Of a stretch of DNA of 64,000 nucleotides, positions 10,801 to 22,211 are shown one piece after another. Made by a program: the position numbers and the translations under genes. The stretch comes from Grifola frondosa (taxonomy: Eukaryota > Basidiomycota > Agaricomycetes > Polyporales > Grifolaceae). The notes beneath the pieces were generated by a model. That model made no database searches. It was not told where the DNA came from and saw nothing but the letters and a program-made list of their open reading frames with translations. The first letter of the stretch is position 1. The number at the start of each line of letters is the position of its first letter. Where the stretch lies: positions 62,001-126,000 of the forward strand of contig LUGG01000004.1 in NCBI GenBank assembly GCA_001683735.1, written 5' to 3'.

Positions 10801-12805
10801 CCTTGAGGAATATTAACCCATTCTCTACCCAGAAGTTCTTAAATTGCTTTGGAGCTTCAAGGATTTTGCTGAAGAATGGGTCCACATTGTAGCTACCTTT
10901 CAGCACAGTTGGTAAGTCTATCCCCTCTGTGTTCTCAGATAGATATTTCAGAAACTGATTACTGAGGCTTGCAGCCGCCTCGGAGAGCTGAATATCCTCG
11001 GGGAGAAGGTGCCCGCCCTCCGGCTCCATGTGATGTGTGTCATCTGATGCTGACACAGCCTTCTGGGCATTAGTTGATGACTCTGGTGAGTCATTAGCAA
11101 CATCATTAGTGACTGATTGTGGCATTTCCGCAGGACTCCCGCCCTCCTGTCACTTTGCATGCAGTCTGTGCAAAATGACATGCTTTATCCACTTTGCAAA
11201 CTCCTTGGAGGTCTCTGGCCACCCCGTTGATGCATCAGGCAGTGTAGTGCATAGCCGCATGCTGCATCAAGTGGGCATCATGGCCTTGGCCTCTGAACCC
11301 ATCAAGACCGGTATGAATATCGCTTGCACCTCCAGCATGGCGAAGAATGCGTCACTGTCATCATGCATGGCATACTCGGATGCAGCACGCACTGTGCTGG
11401 GACTATCATGTGCATAAATGCATGATAGCGCATCCGCTAGGATGTTCTCAGCACCAGGCAAGTATTCAATTTCAAAGTCAAATCCAGAAATGGTTTCTAA
11501 CCACTGAGCCTGCCGCCCCGACAGGTTCCTTTGCTGAAGCAAGTGCACAAGTCCGTGGTGGTCAGTGACCCAGGTAAAGTGACATCTGAGTAATATGTCA
11601 TGGTGACACAGCATCGATTTCATGCCAGCTAACATCTCGATCTCATGCACAGGGTAATTCATCTGCACTGACGAGAGCTTCACTGAGTAGAAAGCCGCAA
11701 TATGCCCCGAACAGAAGTCCACACCCTGCATTACAACACCGGCAATGCCACCATGCGACCCATCCATCACCAGCCAGATGCAGAGTACTGTCAGTGCATC
11801 ATCCAGTGGCTTGCAGTGATGCTCACGATGAGCATGTGCCAGCCGCTTGATTTCATCGAAGGCTCTTTGGTGCGTGAAGTCCCATTTATAGCTGGATTCA
11901 GATCCCGTTAAGGACATTAATATTCCCATAGGGATGCAAATGGTCGCAATATCATCTGTGAGATATCCAACCGAGCCCAAGAAACCACGCAATAGGTCCT
12001 TGTTGGTCGGAACCTTCCAGTTCAAGATGGAATCTACCTTATCGGGATCCATGCGGATGCCACCATCGTCAACAATGCACCCGAGCACCTTAAGCTTGTG
12101 ACACAGAAAGCGGAGTTTAGGCACACTAAGGCAAAGTGTCTCACCCTTCAAAATGTCCATCACTGTCTTACAGTGTTCGACATGCTCCGCTAAGGTGTCT
12201 GAATAAATGACCACATTGTCTAGATACACATCCATGAAGACGCCAATATATGGCCCGAAAATATGGTTCATTAATGATTGGTACATGGCGACCGCATTGC
12301 AGTCTCCCTGTTGGAGTACTAGGCTAACCATATTCTCATCAGAAGTCATCATTGCAGTGCAATCAACGTGTTTGGGATCCACCCATATTTGCTCGTATGC
12401 ATCTTTCCCATCAATGAAGGTGTGGTACAGTTTTCACGATAAGCACCACAAGATATCCTCCATATCAGGAAGCAGTGATGTCTCCTTGATTGTATTTGCA
12501 TTGTGCTCACGCAAGTCGCAGACCACACGAAGACGATGTGGTATACCTTTCACACCAGTTCCAGGTTTCATCAATAGCAACATCAGTGAAGTATTGCATG
12601 CACTGGTCATATGCCAGCAGCCTGAATGAAGGTAAGCATCATACTTTTCAATCCAGTCCCCATGCAGTGCATCTGGACACTTGGACAGCCACCAAGAATA
12701 GAGCTTCTCTGGCTCCTTGAGCAGGATCCGGTGATTGACCGCATGCAGCGAAGGTAGAGGTGAGTTGCTGGCCTCCATACATATGGGCTTAGCATACTCA
12801 CGCAA
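10796..12805 (-). pseudogene. Reverse transcriptase, RNase H and connection region of Gypsy pol
   Basis: Fingers and palm start with MLLLMKPGTGVKGIPHRLR, VVCDLREHN and the TIKETSLLP stretch. After a frame break at about 12383-12433 the catalytic palm follows as VYLDNVVIYSDT. RNase H is recognised by the TDHHGLVHLL and EYLPGAENILADALS motifs. In functional elements the palm motif is YxDD; here the second Asp is Asn, which alone would be expected to abolish polymerase activity. The connection region reaches the integrase zinc segment. Frameshifts and stops make this copy inactive as read. Confidence 0.9.
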
Positions 12806-13800
12806 TAATTGTCATGCAGCTTCTAGCTGATCTTCAAAGAGATCAGCTGCACAGGACTCAAGTATCTGCACATGCTTTCCTTCCATCGGAAGTGCCGCAC
12901 TATTGCCAATCACAATGCTCATCGGGTTAAACCCGAGTATACATTGATGTTGGAACAGAAATGGGGTCCCAAGGATTAGATCATAGTTGAGCAGATTAAT
13001 GATATCAAAGTATCAGAGCTCACTAATGTCCTGATACTCTAGATTGGCTTTACAGCCATAATTAATCTTGGCTCAGGAGCCTTGGACTGCAAGCTGTACA
13101 GGTAAAGCCTTTTTCAACTCAAAGCTTTTAATTCCAAGCTGATGAGCCAGCTTAGCAGATAAAAAATCTGACAGAGAACCAGAGTCAAGTAGTGCACATG
13201 CTGGCTGGTCATTCACTCATACAACAACAATGATCAGCTCTGGGATGAGGTGACGAAAGTCACAAGGGGTTGCAGCATTGCACTAGAGTGTGGTTAGCGT
13301 TGGTATGTCAACTGCATTCACCTCAATCACATCCAAGTCCACTGAGCAGGGCACCATGAACAACCATTGCAGCTCGCCCTCCAGATCATTGGCGGTGAAT
13401 GGGGGTCGAGCAGCACTTTGCACACATGGCTGAGGTACCAGCCAGGTAGGTCCAGTGCATCATGTTCAAGAATGTGATTCAGACAGCTGACACTGGTGGC
13501 CAGATAATCTCCTCAATGGTGACACAGCTGGCATGCTGGAAGCATGAGAATTGAGGATCTGTGCGAGTGGCCGATGGGAAGGGCAGGTGCTTGTTCAGCA
13601 TGCCCTCCGCACCCAAACACGAACATTGCCCATGCACTCGCCACCCGCACCACAAGGTATGTCTTCTTTTAAGACATCATAGATCCCTGCTAGCTCACTC
13701 TTCAACCATGAGACTGGGTCAAAGTCAGAATTGAGGAGGAGTTGTGATGGAATAGGTATGTCGTCCTCCAGATGAATATACATGATGATATGCTAAGTCT
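12806..13800 (-). pseudogene. Aspartic protease region of Gypsy pol, degenerate
   Basis: The minus strand carries ALLDSGSLSDF, the DSG active-site type of retroviral aspartic proteases, near 13190-13150. Downstream is a conserved-looking stretch (KLAHQLGIKSFEL, DLILGTPFLFQHQ) that matches the usual protease-to-RT order. It contains in-frame stops, for example after LAVQGS, so no long open frame exists here. Confidence 0.75.
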
Positions 13801-13821
13801 CAGAGATGTGATACACTCGGA

Positions 13822-14475
13822 TCACAGTCTCAGTGTTGTCATCACATAGACGTATGGCCCTTGTGACTGCAATATCACTATCGCTCGGTTGGTGTACACA
13901 TCGCCCAAATGCTGACTGTAGTATGGTTCAGCCTGTAGCACAAGTGCTGCACAGTGTAGTTCTCTGAGCACATCAAGTGGGTGGTCCGGCTCATCCACCA
14001 CCTCCGAGGCTTGGTTCTGAGTCTCAACTGTGTCCTTCAAGTCTGATGATGTGTCCGTTATGGACTGCAGGCTCGGCATGCTGTCTGTGTCCAAGCCGCA
14101 CTCAGGAGCAGGTGAGTTATTACTGCAGCTTTTATCAGGGAAGAACTCAATATTATTAAATTCTATCTCTTCAACAGTTGCGGTGGATTCTGCAAGATTG
14201 TGAAGACCCTCTGCACCCTCAAGATCTAGTTCAACATTGAATGTTGAGATCCCAGGTGCGTGATCACGATTATTTGATTTTATGTGGTCAGCTGACGGGC
14301 AGTTGTGGGACATGTGTCCCGGCTCCTTGCATAGGAAACACTTGCCAGCAGCAAGCAATTCCGACCGCTCCTTGTCTGACATTCTGGGCTTGTCAGCAGT
14401 GGAGCCAGATTTGCCACCAACCTGTCCACGACCAGACTGTCCCAACATTTGGTTCACATGTGGTGCTCTCACCAC
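13822..14475 (-). CDS. Gag C-terminal segment with CCHC zinc knuckle
   Basis: An open frame contains CFLCKEPGHMSHNCP, a canonical CX2CX4HX4C nucleocapsid knuckle that binds nucleic acid. An acidic Ser/Asp/Glu-rich region follows. It lies between the capsid-like gag part and the protease region, as expected. It is likely part of one gag(-pol) polyprotein, now separated by frame breaks. Confidence 0.85.
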   Translation of the reverse strand: MVRAPHVNQMLGQSGRGQVGGKSGSTADKPRMSDKERSELLAAGKCFLCKEPGHMSHNCPSADHIKSNNRDHAPGISTFNVELDLEGAEGLHNLAESTATVEEIEFNNIEFFPDKSCSNNSPAPECGLDTDSMPSLQSITDTSSDLKDTVETQNQASEVVDEPDHPLDVLRELHCAALVLQAEPYYSQHLGDVYTNRAIVILQSQGPYVYVMTTLRL

Positions 14476-16265
14476 AGTCGACGATGTGCCAGTACGGGGA
14501 CTTCAGTCAGTTCCACCACTGCAGAACAGGTGATTTCACCTGCCAGTGGGATCTTGGTGAGCCGAAGTACTGCTTTGGGATGGTGCTGATGAAGCACCAC
14601 CATGCTTAGATCCCTTGCGATCGGCACCTTCACTAGCATCGAACACAATTTCTGAGATCTCCGCCACCTCCTGAACCTCCGCCCAGGTGGTCGTAGTAGG
14701 GGTAAGTCGTGCCTTCCACAACTCAGCTTGTATTCGACCATTCAAGCCAAACCACAGTTTGCGGACCTTGATTTCTTCGGGTAGAAATCCTACCATCAAG
14801 AAGAGACCCTTTAGTTCATAGATGAACTCACAGACGGTGTGTCCACCCTGTTTTGCATTATTCAGCTTATCCTGCATTCGCTGACAGAAGTTTACAGGGA
14901 AGCAATAATTGAACAGCTCTATAAATAGTTGCCGAAGTGTCCACGAATGAGGATCCTCCGATATTGTATTCACATAAAATTTGTATGCTTTTCCGGTCAA
15001 GAAGTGTGACACCGTGATGATGTGGCAGGAGGGTTTCAACTGGTAACTGTCAACATATTCCATCACTTCTTGCATGAACTTATGGAATAACTGAACGTCC
15101 ACAGACCCATTATATGACTTGGGCTCACATGGCTTCAACACTGGAGTCTTGAACCATCATCCGAATGTGAATGGTGCCTCCTATGCTCCCAACAGCCTCT
15201 ATTGGACCCATGCTCAGAGTCAGAAGATGGGTCAGAGTCCGAGGGATCAGAATCACCATCACCATGGGCAGCTAGTCCCTGGAACTGCAGTCCGAGGTAG
15301 CTGTGGGGGTCTACTTGTGTGGTGGGTCTCAAGGCAGCACCTCGTTGGTCTGGCTCCCTGGTGGGTTCACATGAGGCCCATGCACATCGAAGTGTGCTGT
15401 CCACAAGTGCTTCAGCAGGTCCTATAGATGCGGGGAGCAACGGAGCCCATGAAACTGATGGTGAGCCACTTCCTACCCTGGTCATTTTCTTAGCTAACTC
15501 AGGAGCCTCGGAAACGAGTAGCGTCACAGGGGGACTCCCTGCCGCCACTCGTGTTTGCTGCTCAGCCTCCCCTGTAGGCATCGTACAGGTGGACTAAAGC
15601 CGCAACTGTGCGAGCTTGCATTGGAGTGCCTCCACCTGTTGGAGCAGAGATTCTGCCATTGAGGCCACAAGTGAATTTCCTGCAGCCACATCACGGATGG
15701 TCTCGAGTGACTCAGGTGGCACACTAGGTGAGTTATAACCAGAATTTTTGCCTTGGATAGAAGTGGCTAATGCTGGCACTGTGCTGCTTTCATGTGCAGT
15801 GTGCCATACATCTGACAGCACAGGTAGCCTCCTGCTAGGACCTGGGAGCACGTCGTCATGCCATGCTCGCAGCATCGAGTAGGCCTCAAGCTCCCTTCGC
15901 TGCACATCCGGGTCTAGCTCACTGGCAGTTATCCTGATGCTACCCCAGTTGAGAGGGTCAACAGTCTTCCCTTTCTCATGTGGGGTGAATTGGGCTGTGG
16001 TAGGTGAGCTCTTGCTCATATTCTCATTGCTGCTGACATCCTTGTCAACAGTGTGTCCATGCTCAACGGTGCTTGTTGCAGCAGGTTGCACCACCCATGC
16101 AGCATGGTAGTGGGGCGGGACATCCCGAATGGGCGTATCAAGGCTACGGGCACAATGCTTATGCCGCACCTCCATCCACCTCCCCTCATTGTCATTTTCC
16201 TGCTCGAGAGTCACTCGAGAGGGCTCATCCGACATCTCGGATGCTTCTGTGTTCCTGAGGGACAC
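14476..16265 (-). pseudogene. Gag of the Gypsy element in three frames
   Basis: Three consecutive minus-strand segments form the gag. The N-terminal part (16265-15594) has LNWGSIRITASELDPDVQ and a C-terminal coiled-coil-like LLQQVEALQCKLAQL. The middle part (15581-15135) is acidic and Ser/Asp-rich. The capsid-like part (15141-14536) has the retrotransposon-gag helical pattern around FLTGKAYKFYVNTI, TLRQLFIELFNYCFP and RMQDKLNNAKQ. Frame changes separate the segments. Gag would form the virus-like particle that packages the element RNA. Confidence 0.8.
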
Positions 16266-16723
16266 AGAAGGAAATATATTTTCATTTTCTGTTATGCTCT
16301 ACAGATAATCCTCGAGCATCGGGCTCGGATACAGGCCTCTCTGCCGACATAGGCTGTGGAGAAGGGCTTCGCGGCATGGCCTGGCTGTAAGACCAGTCCG
16401 GTCAAACTTCTGAAGGAGAACTCATGCCTGAGGCATCAAACGATGGCATTGTCAGGCTAGATAATGTAGACACATCAATGACATGGTCAGACAAATTATG
16501 CAACTCACGACTGCTTGCGATGGGTGTGATTGGTGCCGCAGCAGGCTGCACACGACCAGAGTGCAAGTTGTAAACCATTGTTTTGAGGAATTCGGAAGAG
16601 TCGATTTTTGTTCGAGAATAGTCTAGTTGCTGTATGGTAGCCCAAGTTGATCAGACTCGAGTGAAACCAGAAAGCAGCAGTGTATGATGGAAGCTAGTTA
16701 AATCCGCGGTTCTGTCAAAAAGA

Positions 16724-17014
16724 TGTAGCGCTCGTGATCCTTAAGAGGAAATTGGTGGCACCACAAAGGTAGGAGAGTGAGAACGCACACAAGAGACAGG
16801 GATAACAGTTTGGTTAGCTACTCTAGGTACGCTGTCGTTACATGAGGAAAACCGGTTCTTATATAGCAGTAAGGATAGTAAATTTTCTAGTAGTCACGAG
16901 ACTGAGTGGAGCAGTCAGAAGAACATAGGAAATAAAAGATTAGTCAGTAGAAAGACAGAAGACGAATTAGGGAAGGTTAAGTCTAAAACGGGATGCAGCT
17001 CTATATCCGCTACA
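16724..17014 (-). promoter_or_regulatory. 5' LTR of the Gypsy element
   Basis: This LTR precedes gag and should hold the element's promoter and RNA start. TATATAG at about 16859-16865 is a plausible core promoter signal on either strand. The bases just inside the LTR do not show an obvious TGG-starting primer-binding site, so the priming tRNA was not identified. Confidence 0.9.
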
Positions 17015-17019
17015 CAAAT
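17015..17019. repeat. Right target-site duplication (CAAAT)
   Basis: This is identical to the five bases left of the element at 6443-6447. Confidence 0.95.
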
Positions 17020-17052
17020 CCAGCCCCAAATCTGAGCCTACTCAGAACCGCC

Positions 17053-17380
17053 ATGTCGTCTGGCAAAACCGCAGAAGTATGCACTATTCCGACGCCGTTC
17101 CATTATCCTGCATGCTCATATTTCCCCGAGGATAAGTCTTGGAAAGCGAAGGAGCAGGGAGAGGAGGCCCGATACGTGCACGCAAAGGCAGGTTCACCAC
17201 ATCGCCGCTCTCAGATGCTCACGCCCGAACCAGGAGCAAGCACAGCTCGCTGCCATCCACGACGAAGTGATGAAGAAGCAGGCTGAGAGCAAGCCTGAAG
17301 CAGAGCGGGACTTCGAGGGAGGATTCGGCGGCCAGGAGGACCTGGAGGACCGTTATGCCACCACGCTCGGTGAGCACTGA
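17053..17380 (+). CDS. Small unrecognised protein gene next to the retrotransposon
   Basis: The ATG at 17053 opens MSSGKTAEVCTIPTPFHY. A charged helical stretch follows (KAKEQGEEARYVHAK), then after a frame change or a very short intron a C-terminal piece with QLAAIHDEVMKKQAESK that ends at the TGA at 17378-17380. The charged helical middle resembles small mitochondrial ATPase-inhibitor-type proteins in style only, and this is not a firm identification. The LTR ends 38 bases upstream of the ATG, so promoter and 5' UTR were probably displaced by about 10.5 kb. Confidence 0.45.
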
Positions 17381-17694
17381 TTCCGCCCCTATCCCTCGTT
17401 GTCTGTGAGCTTCGACCTCACCCAGTCAACCTCATACGCGCTGAACACAAGCACAGCGCACGAATTGTTTGCGGCAAAATGTGGTTGGAGCCGCTTCGAA
17501 GTCCAGCTAACACAGTCCTGTAATCCTAGCGTAGTGCTTGTGATATGGCATATATGTATCGTACGAGAGTGAGTCCGAGAGCGCAGAATAAAGGTCCGTG
17601 GAGTGATACTACTAGCAGGCGTGAAATAATTGATATGCCACAAACACGCAACGTCGTCTGAATCCCAACTAACAGAAAGAGTCCATTCTCGTGA
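17381..17694. other. Intergenic stretch between convergent genes
   Basis: This lies between the stop of the small plus-strand gene and the stop of the GH5 gene. It should hold both 3' UTRs. No other signal was seen. Confidence 0.4.
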
Positions 17695-20477
17695 TCATAG
17701 TGAAGGCGGGCTCGTGATGACGGGCTCTGGTGCGCTCCATCTGCGACGCGTGTTGCCCGAGGGTGCGGGACAGGGCGAAACGGATGTAGATGGTTGGCCC
17801 ATCCATGGGTCCAAATATCCACACGTCGCGATAGGGACGTTCAAGAGCGCGGTGTCCGCCGTGTTGACCCAGCCCACTCCGGCGCTCACCGTCACGCTGG
17901 ACGTGAACGTCGGCACAGGCAGCGTGACGATGGCGCCCGTAGGGGTGTACGATGGCATGCTGGTGACGAAACCGCCGTTAGTGATCGAGGTAGGCGGCCA
18001 CGCGTACGACGAGGAGATCGATGCGGGGATCTGATTCGCGCCCGCACCGCCCGTTTGCCATGACTGGAGCGGACCACTGAATGGTTGGCTGTTCTCGCAG
18101 ATACCCTCGGATCCACGCGGGTCCAGCGGCATCCACCCTTCTTGCAGACCAAGCGAGTATGACCATGCGGGAGACTCGACGAGGCCCGAAACAGAGGAGT
18201 TGCCGATCTTCCACGTCCAGAAGAACCAATTCTACAAAGGAGCGGACATCGCATGGTCAGTAAACGCTTTAACAAAGACGAGGCACGCACCTGGAGCGCA
18301 GACATGCTTGCTAGTGCGAACTGCTGGATATCCGCCTTCATACTATCGTTCCATTGCTGGTAGTTTGTATAGAAGCTGCAGTTGCCCACGAATGGGAAGC
18401 TACCCGCGGTGTATGTCCCGTCATATCGCGCGCCGAGGTTCACGCCATTCACCCACAGGCCGCAGTCGTTAATCGCATTGCTCCACTCGCCCGTCGCAGT
18501 GAGTCCAAATGCGGACATTGAAGCACCCGGCCCAAGTTGTGCAGGGGGTGGCGAGCCGCGCCGAGTACGGGTCTGCAGACTGAGTGCTGAAGCACATATA
18601 TTGGTGGATGTCCAGAGACCGTCCGAGTTGGGGAACCAGCCAGCCCATGAGGGCAGACCGAGGAAACCGTCGTGGTACGAAATGAAGGGCCATTTCCAGT
18701 GCCATTCCGCCGGCTTGACGTACGAGGTTGTATGCCTCAAGGTAACTATGAAGATAAAATCTGTAAGCATCGAGCGTGTGAAGAACATATATACCACCAA
18801 CTATCTCGCGAGGTTCTCCTGCCCGATGGTCGGACCCCATGGTTCGTTGGTGATACCAAACATGACGACGACGTTCTCGTACTGGGGCTGCGATATAAAC
18901 TCAGCGATGATTCTGATATAGTCAAGTGCTCTTTGGGCATTGCGTAGCCCATGGGTCCGTCTAGCACATTGATAGTCCCGACTCTCCCGGAGTGGTTCCA
19001 CCCATTTTGGCTACCTGGAAGAGCGTGAAGATCCAAATTGATACGAAGACCGTATTTACGGGCCCACTCGATAGCTTTCAGGAAATATCTAAAATTGAAC
19101 ATTGAACTTCCACGACGAAGCAGAATAAAGATCCAAATACATACGTCCAAGCGACCTTCGGAAGGAACGGCTCGTTCTCACGGACCTCAATGGCCCAATA
19201 TGGGATAGGTATACGGACGAAGTTGAGACCAGCCGCAGCAATGGCAGCGAAGTCTTTCTCGGTCTGACGTCACGAGAATTGAATAATTAATGGCACGACG
19301 GGATGCGAACTGCCAAGACATACGATGAAAGTATTATAGTGATCCTCGAGTTGCTGCAGTCCCCCGCTAGCGGTATCAGCAGCCATTGCCTCACTGAGAG
19401 TCCATTCGTCGACAGCCGGTGTCGAAGTATTCACGTACTTCTCATAGAGAGCAGGAACGCTATCGCACCTTTTATGAGATCAGCCTGAAATCAGATTCAA
19501 CCGTACTCACATGAACTGGAGAAGACATGACTATTAGTGCTTTCATAGGACGATTACCACAATCACTTACCGGTTCCGTAACCAGCCAGCCGCCAAGGTT
19601 AACTCTGCGCAACGTACAATTAGCCACAAATTGCATAACGCGGGAACAATAACAAACCCTCGGATCGGGTCCACTCCATAGTTGAATGTCTCATTTAAAG
19701 CTGGTGTCCAGGACTGGGCTTTGGCAGCTTCACAAAAGGGTCGCTGGGGTCGTAGTACAGTACGTAGCCGCCAAACGAGTTCTGATAAGTGAACGTGCTG
19801 CCATCGTCCATGGTCACGGTACTGCCGTCGCCACCAGTGACCACAGCCAAGGAACCAGACGTTGATCCTTTCCCGCTCGATGCAGTACTTGATGGGGCGG
19901 CGGCACCACTCGCTGCTGCGCCTGATACGCTTGATTTGTTCGAGTTCGGCTTGACGATGGCGAAATAGACGGCGACGACTACGGCCACTGCAATGGCGAT
20001 GAATGCGACGATGCAGCCTATAATGATGGCCTTGCGTCTGGACCGACTTGGGGACGCATACACGCCGCGCTTTTCCTCAAGGTAAGGGCTGCCACGCATG
20101 TGGGCTTTGGGCGCGCCGATCGTCTGCTCGGACGCGTTGAAGTCCGCATCGTGAGGATCATCATGGTAGTTAAAGTTGTAAAAGGAGTCCTTCTGGGAGC
20201 CGTCGTTGAGTGCATAGACAGAGGAAGAATATTCCTCTACGGCTGTAGAGGGTATACTGATATGTGAAGACGCAAACGATGTTCGATCCTGACCGTCGTC
20301 TGCGGCGGGACCCATGAAACGAGGTCGGGGGTAGCCGTCCTGAGCAAGCGGATCTGTTTCGGACTCGAAGAAATGGGAGTTCTGCGCTCCTGGGGACAAT
20401 GGCCGTCGGTCGGATGGACGGTCATCTGCATAGCGGTATGTATTTGAAGGTACGGGGTTGTACGATGGCTGCGGCAT
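17695..20477 (-). CDS. GH5 exo-beta-1,3-glucanase, type II membrane protein (ExgD-like)
   Basis: Glucan 1,3-beta-glucosidase of the membrane-anchored type acts on cell-wall beta-1,3-glucan. The start is ATG at 20477 (MPQPSYNPVPSN). A cytoplasmic tail of about 145 residues with many Ser, Pro and acidic residues precedes an RSRRK stop-transfer signal. One membrane helix follows (IIIGCIVAFIAIAVAVVVAV), then a Ser/Ala/Gly linker. Catalytic-domain landmarks in separate exons are GVNLGGWLVTEP, FVRIPIPYWAIE, LDLHALPGSQNGWNHSG, GITNEPWG (acid/base Glu) and TGEWSNAINDCGLWVNG (nucleophile Glu). A C-terminal Ser/Thr-rich stretch ends at the stop at 17695. About three single-base frame breaks interrupt otherwise conserved sequence (near 19730, 18950 and 18530). 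One exon is only 5 bases long. Confidence 0.9.
19511..19515 (-). other. Candidate 5-base micro-exon in the GH5 gene
   Basis: Between ...LVTEP and VPALYEKY the protein needs Phe-Ile, provided by TTCAT. This has a 3' splice site (CTCCAG) directly before it and a 5' splice site (GTGAGT) directly after it. Adding C from the next exon (after GATAG) gives FI in frame, with phases preserved. The flanking introns are of ordinary size. Confidence 0.65.
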
Positions 20478-21337
20478 GCTGCTAGCGTGCACTACAGAAG
20501 TAGAAAGAATTTGCAAAGAGTGTGGGGAAATGAACGAGAGGGTGAAGAGGACACAGGCGGTGAAGGATTAATTTATTGATGGAGATTTGGACACGAGGGA
20601 GGACTTACGGAGCTGTCAAGTTGTGTGGGATCTTGGCGACCGAAAGGAAAGAATTAAGAAAATTAGGACAAGTGTTGGTGGTCGTCGTCTTGGTGGACGG
20701 GGCACTGGAGAGCACAGGATCGTGCTGTTGGATTTGGAGAAAGGAACGAACGTTGAGAGATGCGAACGCGGGCTCAAAACGGCGAATGCAGCAACTTAGC
20801 TGCACGCACTCGACAAGAATAAATCACCGTGGGAAGCCACTCTCTCGGTCTCTTGCCGACTTGCCGGACTTCGCCGTGATCAGACTCCGTGACGAGCGCT
20901 ACGGCCTCCAACGCATCCAGCGCCTCGAGCTCTGCCACGGTCATCCTCCTCCGTTTCTCTCCTCCGTTTCTGCTCAAATATATTCATCCGTTACCCACTC
21001 CTACATCTTCCATCCTACAACCTATGCTGTCCACGAACAATTTCTCCCTTTCCACCGCCCCACTGCATTGCGGACACGGCTGCCTAGTCGTCCTGCTCTT
21101 GGATGGTTGCAATCAATACTATCAGTGTTTGCCGATTTCCCATCAATTCACGCTGCAACTCCCCGCTTCTCTCTCCGAAACTCTGTCAGCACTGCTCCAC
21201 GCTCGGTGCGCGACGAAGCAACATGCCTTGTCGGCACGTAGTACTCTTCCACGAATCAACCTCGATTCAATCCGAACTCAAACCGGCGGCCGTGTAAGCC
21301 AATCCTCTCTGTTTTGACATTTATAGAACCTGTGCAT
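20478..21337. other. Promoter side of GH5 plus an unrecognised stretch
   Basis: The part next to 20477 should contain the GH5 promoter and 5' UTR. From about 20800 to 21300 both strands show open frames of up to about 140-220 codons with no recognisable motif. A real gene could be hidden on the plus strand, running into the sequence now interrupted by the hAT-like element, but this is not supported. Confidence 0.25.
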
Positions 21338-21345
21338 AATCGTCG
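21338..21345. repeat. Left 8-base target duplication (AATCGTCG)
   Basis: The identical octamer occurs at 22204-22211, immediately outside both ends of the 858-base inverted-repeat element. Confidence 0.92.
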
Positions 21346-22203
21346 AGGACCCCTGAATATAGGACGAAATGCCATATTTTTTTGCCGGAAATTTGGGCAC
21401 ATTTGTCCGGATAAAATAGGCCGATTTTCGTTCATTCTGTCCGGATGAAATAAGGGCTCGCCGCTTCGCGGCGACCTTTGTCCGGGTTTGTACATATGGC
21501 CTAAATTTTCATGAATTTGTCCGGATTATACGATAAGGCCTCCTGGGAGCCGATTTTTGTCCGGATTAGCCCATGGGGCCTACCAATTTCGCTAATACAA
21601 GATGAAATTCGCTACAGCAACATACATTTCTACTGCTAATCATTTACATCCCTTTTTCTGCCTCTCCGATATGCCTTTACTGGCGCCTTCATGGCTTCCG
21701 CCACCTGAGCAGCCACCATGAAAATTTGTAACTTGAGGAATGTCTCGAGAGATGAGGAGTCAACATATAGTGCACTGCCATCGGTAAGCTGATGCACGCC
21801 GGGAAGGAGCTGGAGAAAACAGCGGGAAGATAGATGGAGGAATGTATTTGTTCACCACTGCGCCATTGCTGAGCCACAGGGTGTAATGCATTAATGTTTT
21901 TAACGTGGTTACTATTTCAGGATAGACTTCTTTGGTGTTCAGATTATTCGAGACTTATAATTGTTAAGAGTATATATAATATAATCTATAACTTCCGAAA
22001 TAGGTGGCGCCGGGTGGCGCAATTAATGTCCGGATGGAGATAAGGCCTACCTCAACTGATATGGAGGTTTGTCCGGAGAAAAAATATGGGTTTTGCGCCG
22101 CCAAGAGCCATTTTGTCCGGAAAAAATAAGCCATAGGGTGGTCAAAATGTACAAAATTTGTCCGAAATTTGATATGGCATTGCCTCTTATATTCAGGGGT
22201 CCT
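21346..22203. mobile_element. Non-autonomous hAT-like element (858 bases)
   Basis: The ends are inverted repeats starting AGGACCCCTGAATATA, and about 29 of the first 32 bases match between the termini. The perfect 8-base target duplication is the hAT signature. There is no transposase gene. Inside are about nine copies of a motif near TTTGTCCGGAT(N)nATAAGG, five clustered toward the left end and four toward the right, all in the same orientation. Such subterminal repeats are typical transposase-binding sites in hAT elements. An autonomous partner would have to be elsewhere in the genome. Confidence 0.88.
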
Positions 22204-22211
22204 AATCGTCG
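22204..22211. repeat. Right 8-base target duplication (AATCGTCG)
   Basis: This is the partner of 21338-21345. Removing the element and one copy joins two stretches into an uninterrupted sequence. Confidence 0.92.

Larger units (their letters stand above)
6448..17014 (-). mobile_element. Complete Ty3/Gypsy LTR retrotransposon with nested insertions
   Basis: Two direct 291-base LTRs (6448-6738 and 16724-17014) start TGTAGCG and end CGCTACA, flanked by a perfect 5-base duplication. The coding order on the minus strand is gag, CCHC knuckle, aspartic protease, reverse transcriptase, RNase H, then integrase, which is the Ty3/Gypsy order. A chromodomain-like C-terminus on the integrase points to a chromovirus-type element. 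The LTRs differ at 7 of 291 positions (about 97.6% identity), so insertion was fairly recent. Even so, the internal region contains stop codons, frame breaks and two younger insertions, and the element looks non-autonomous now. Subtracting the insertions leaves a core of about 8.8 kb. Confidence 0.95.
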
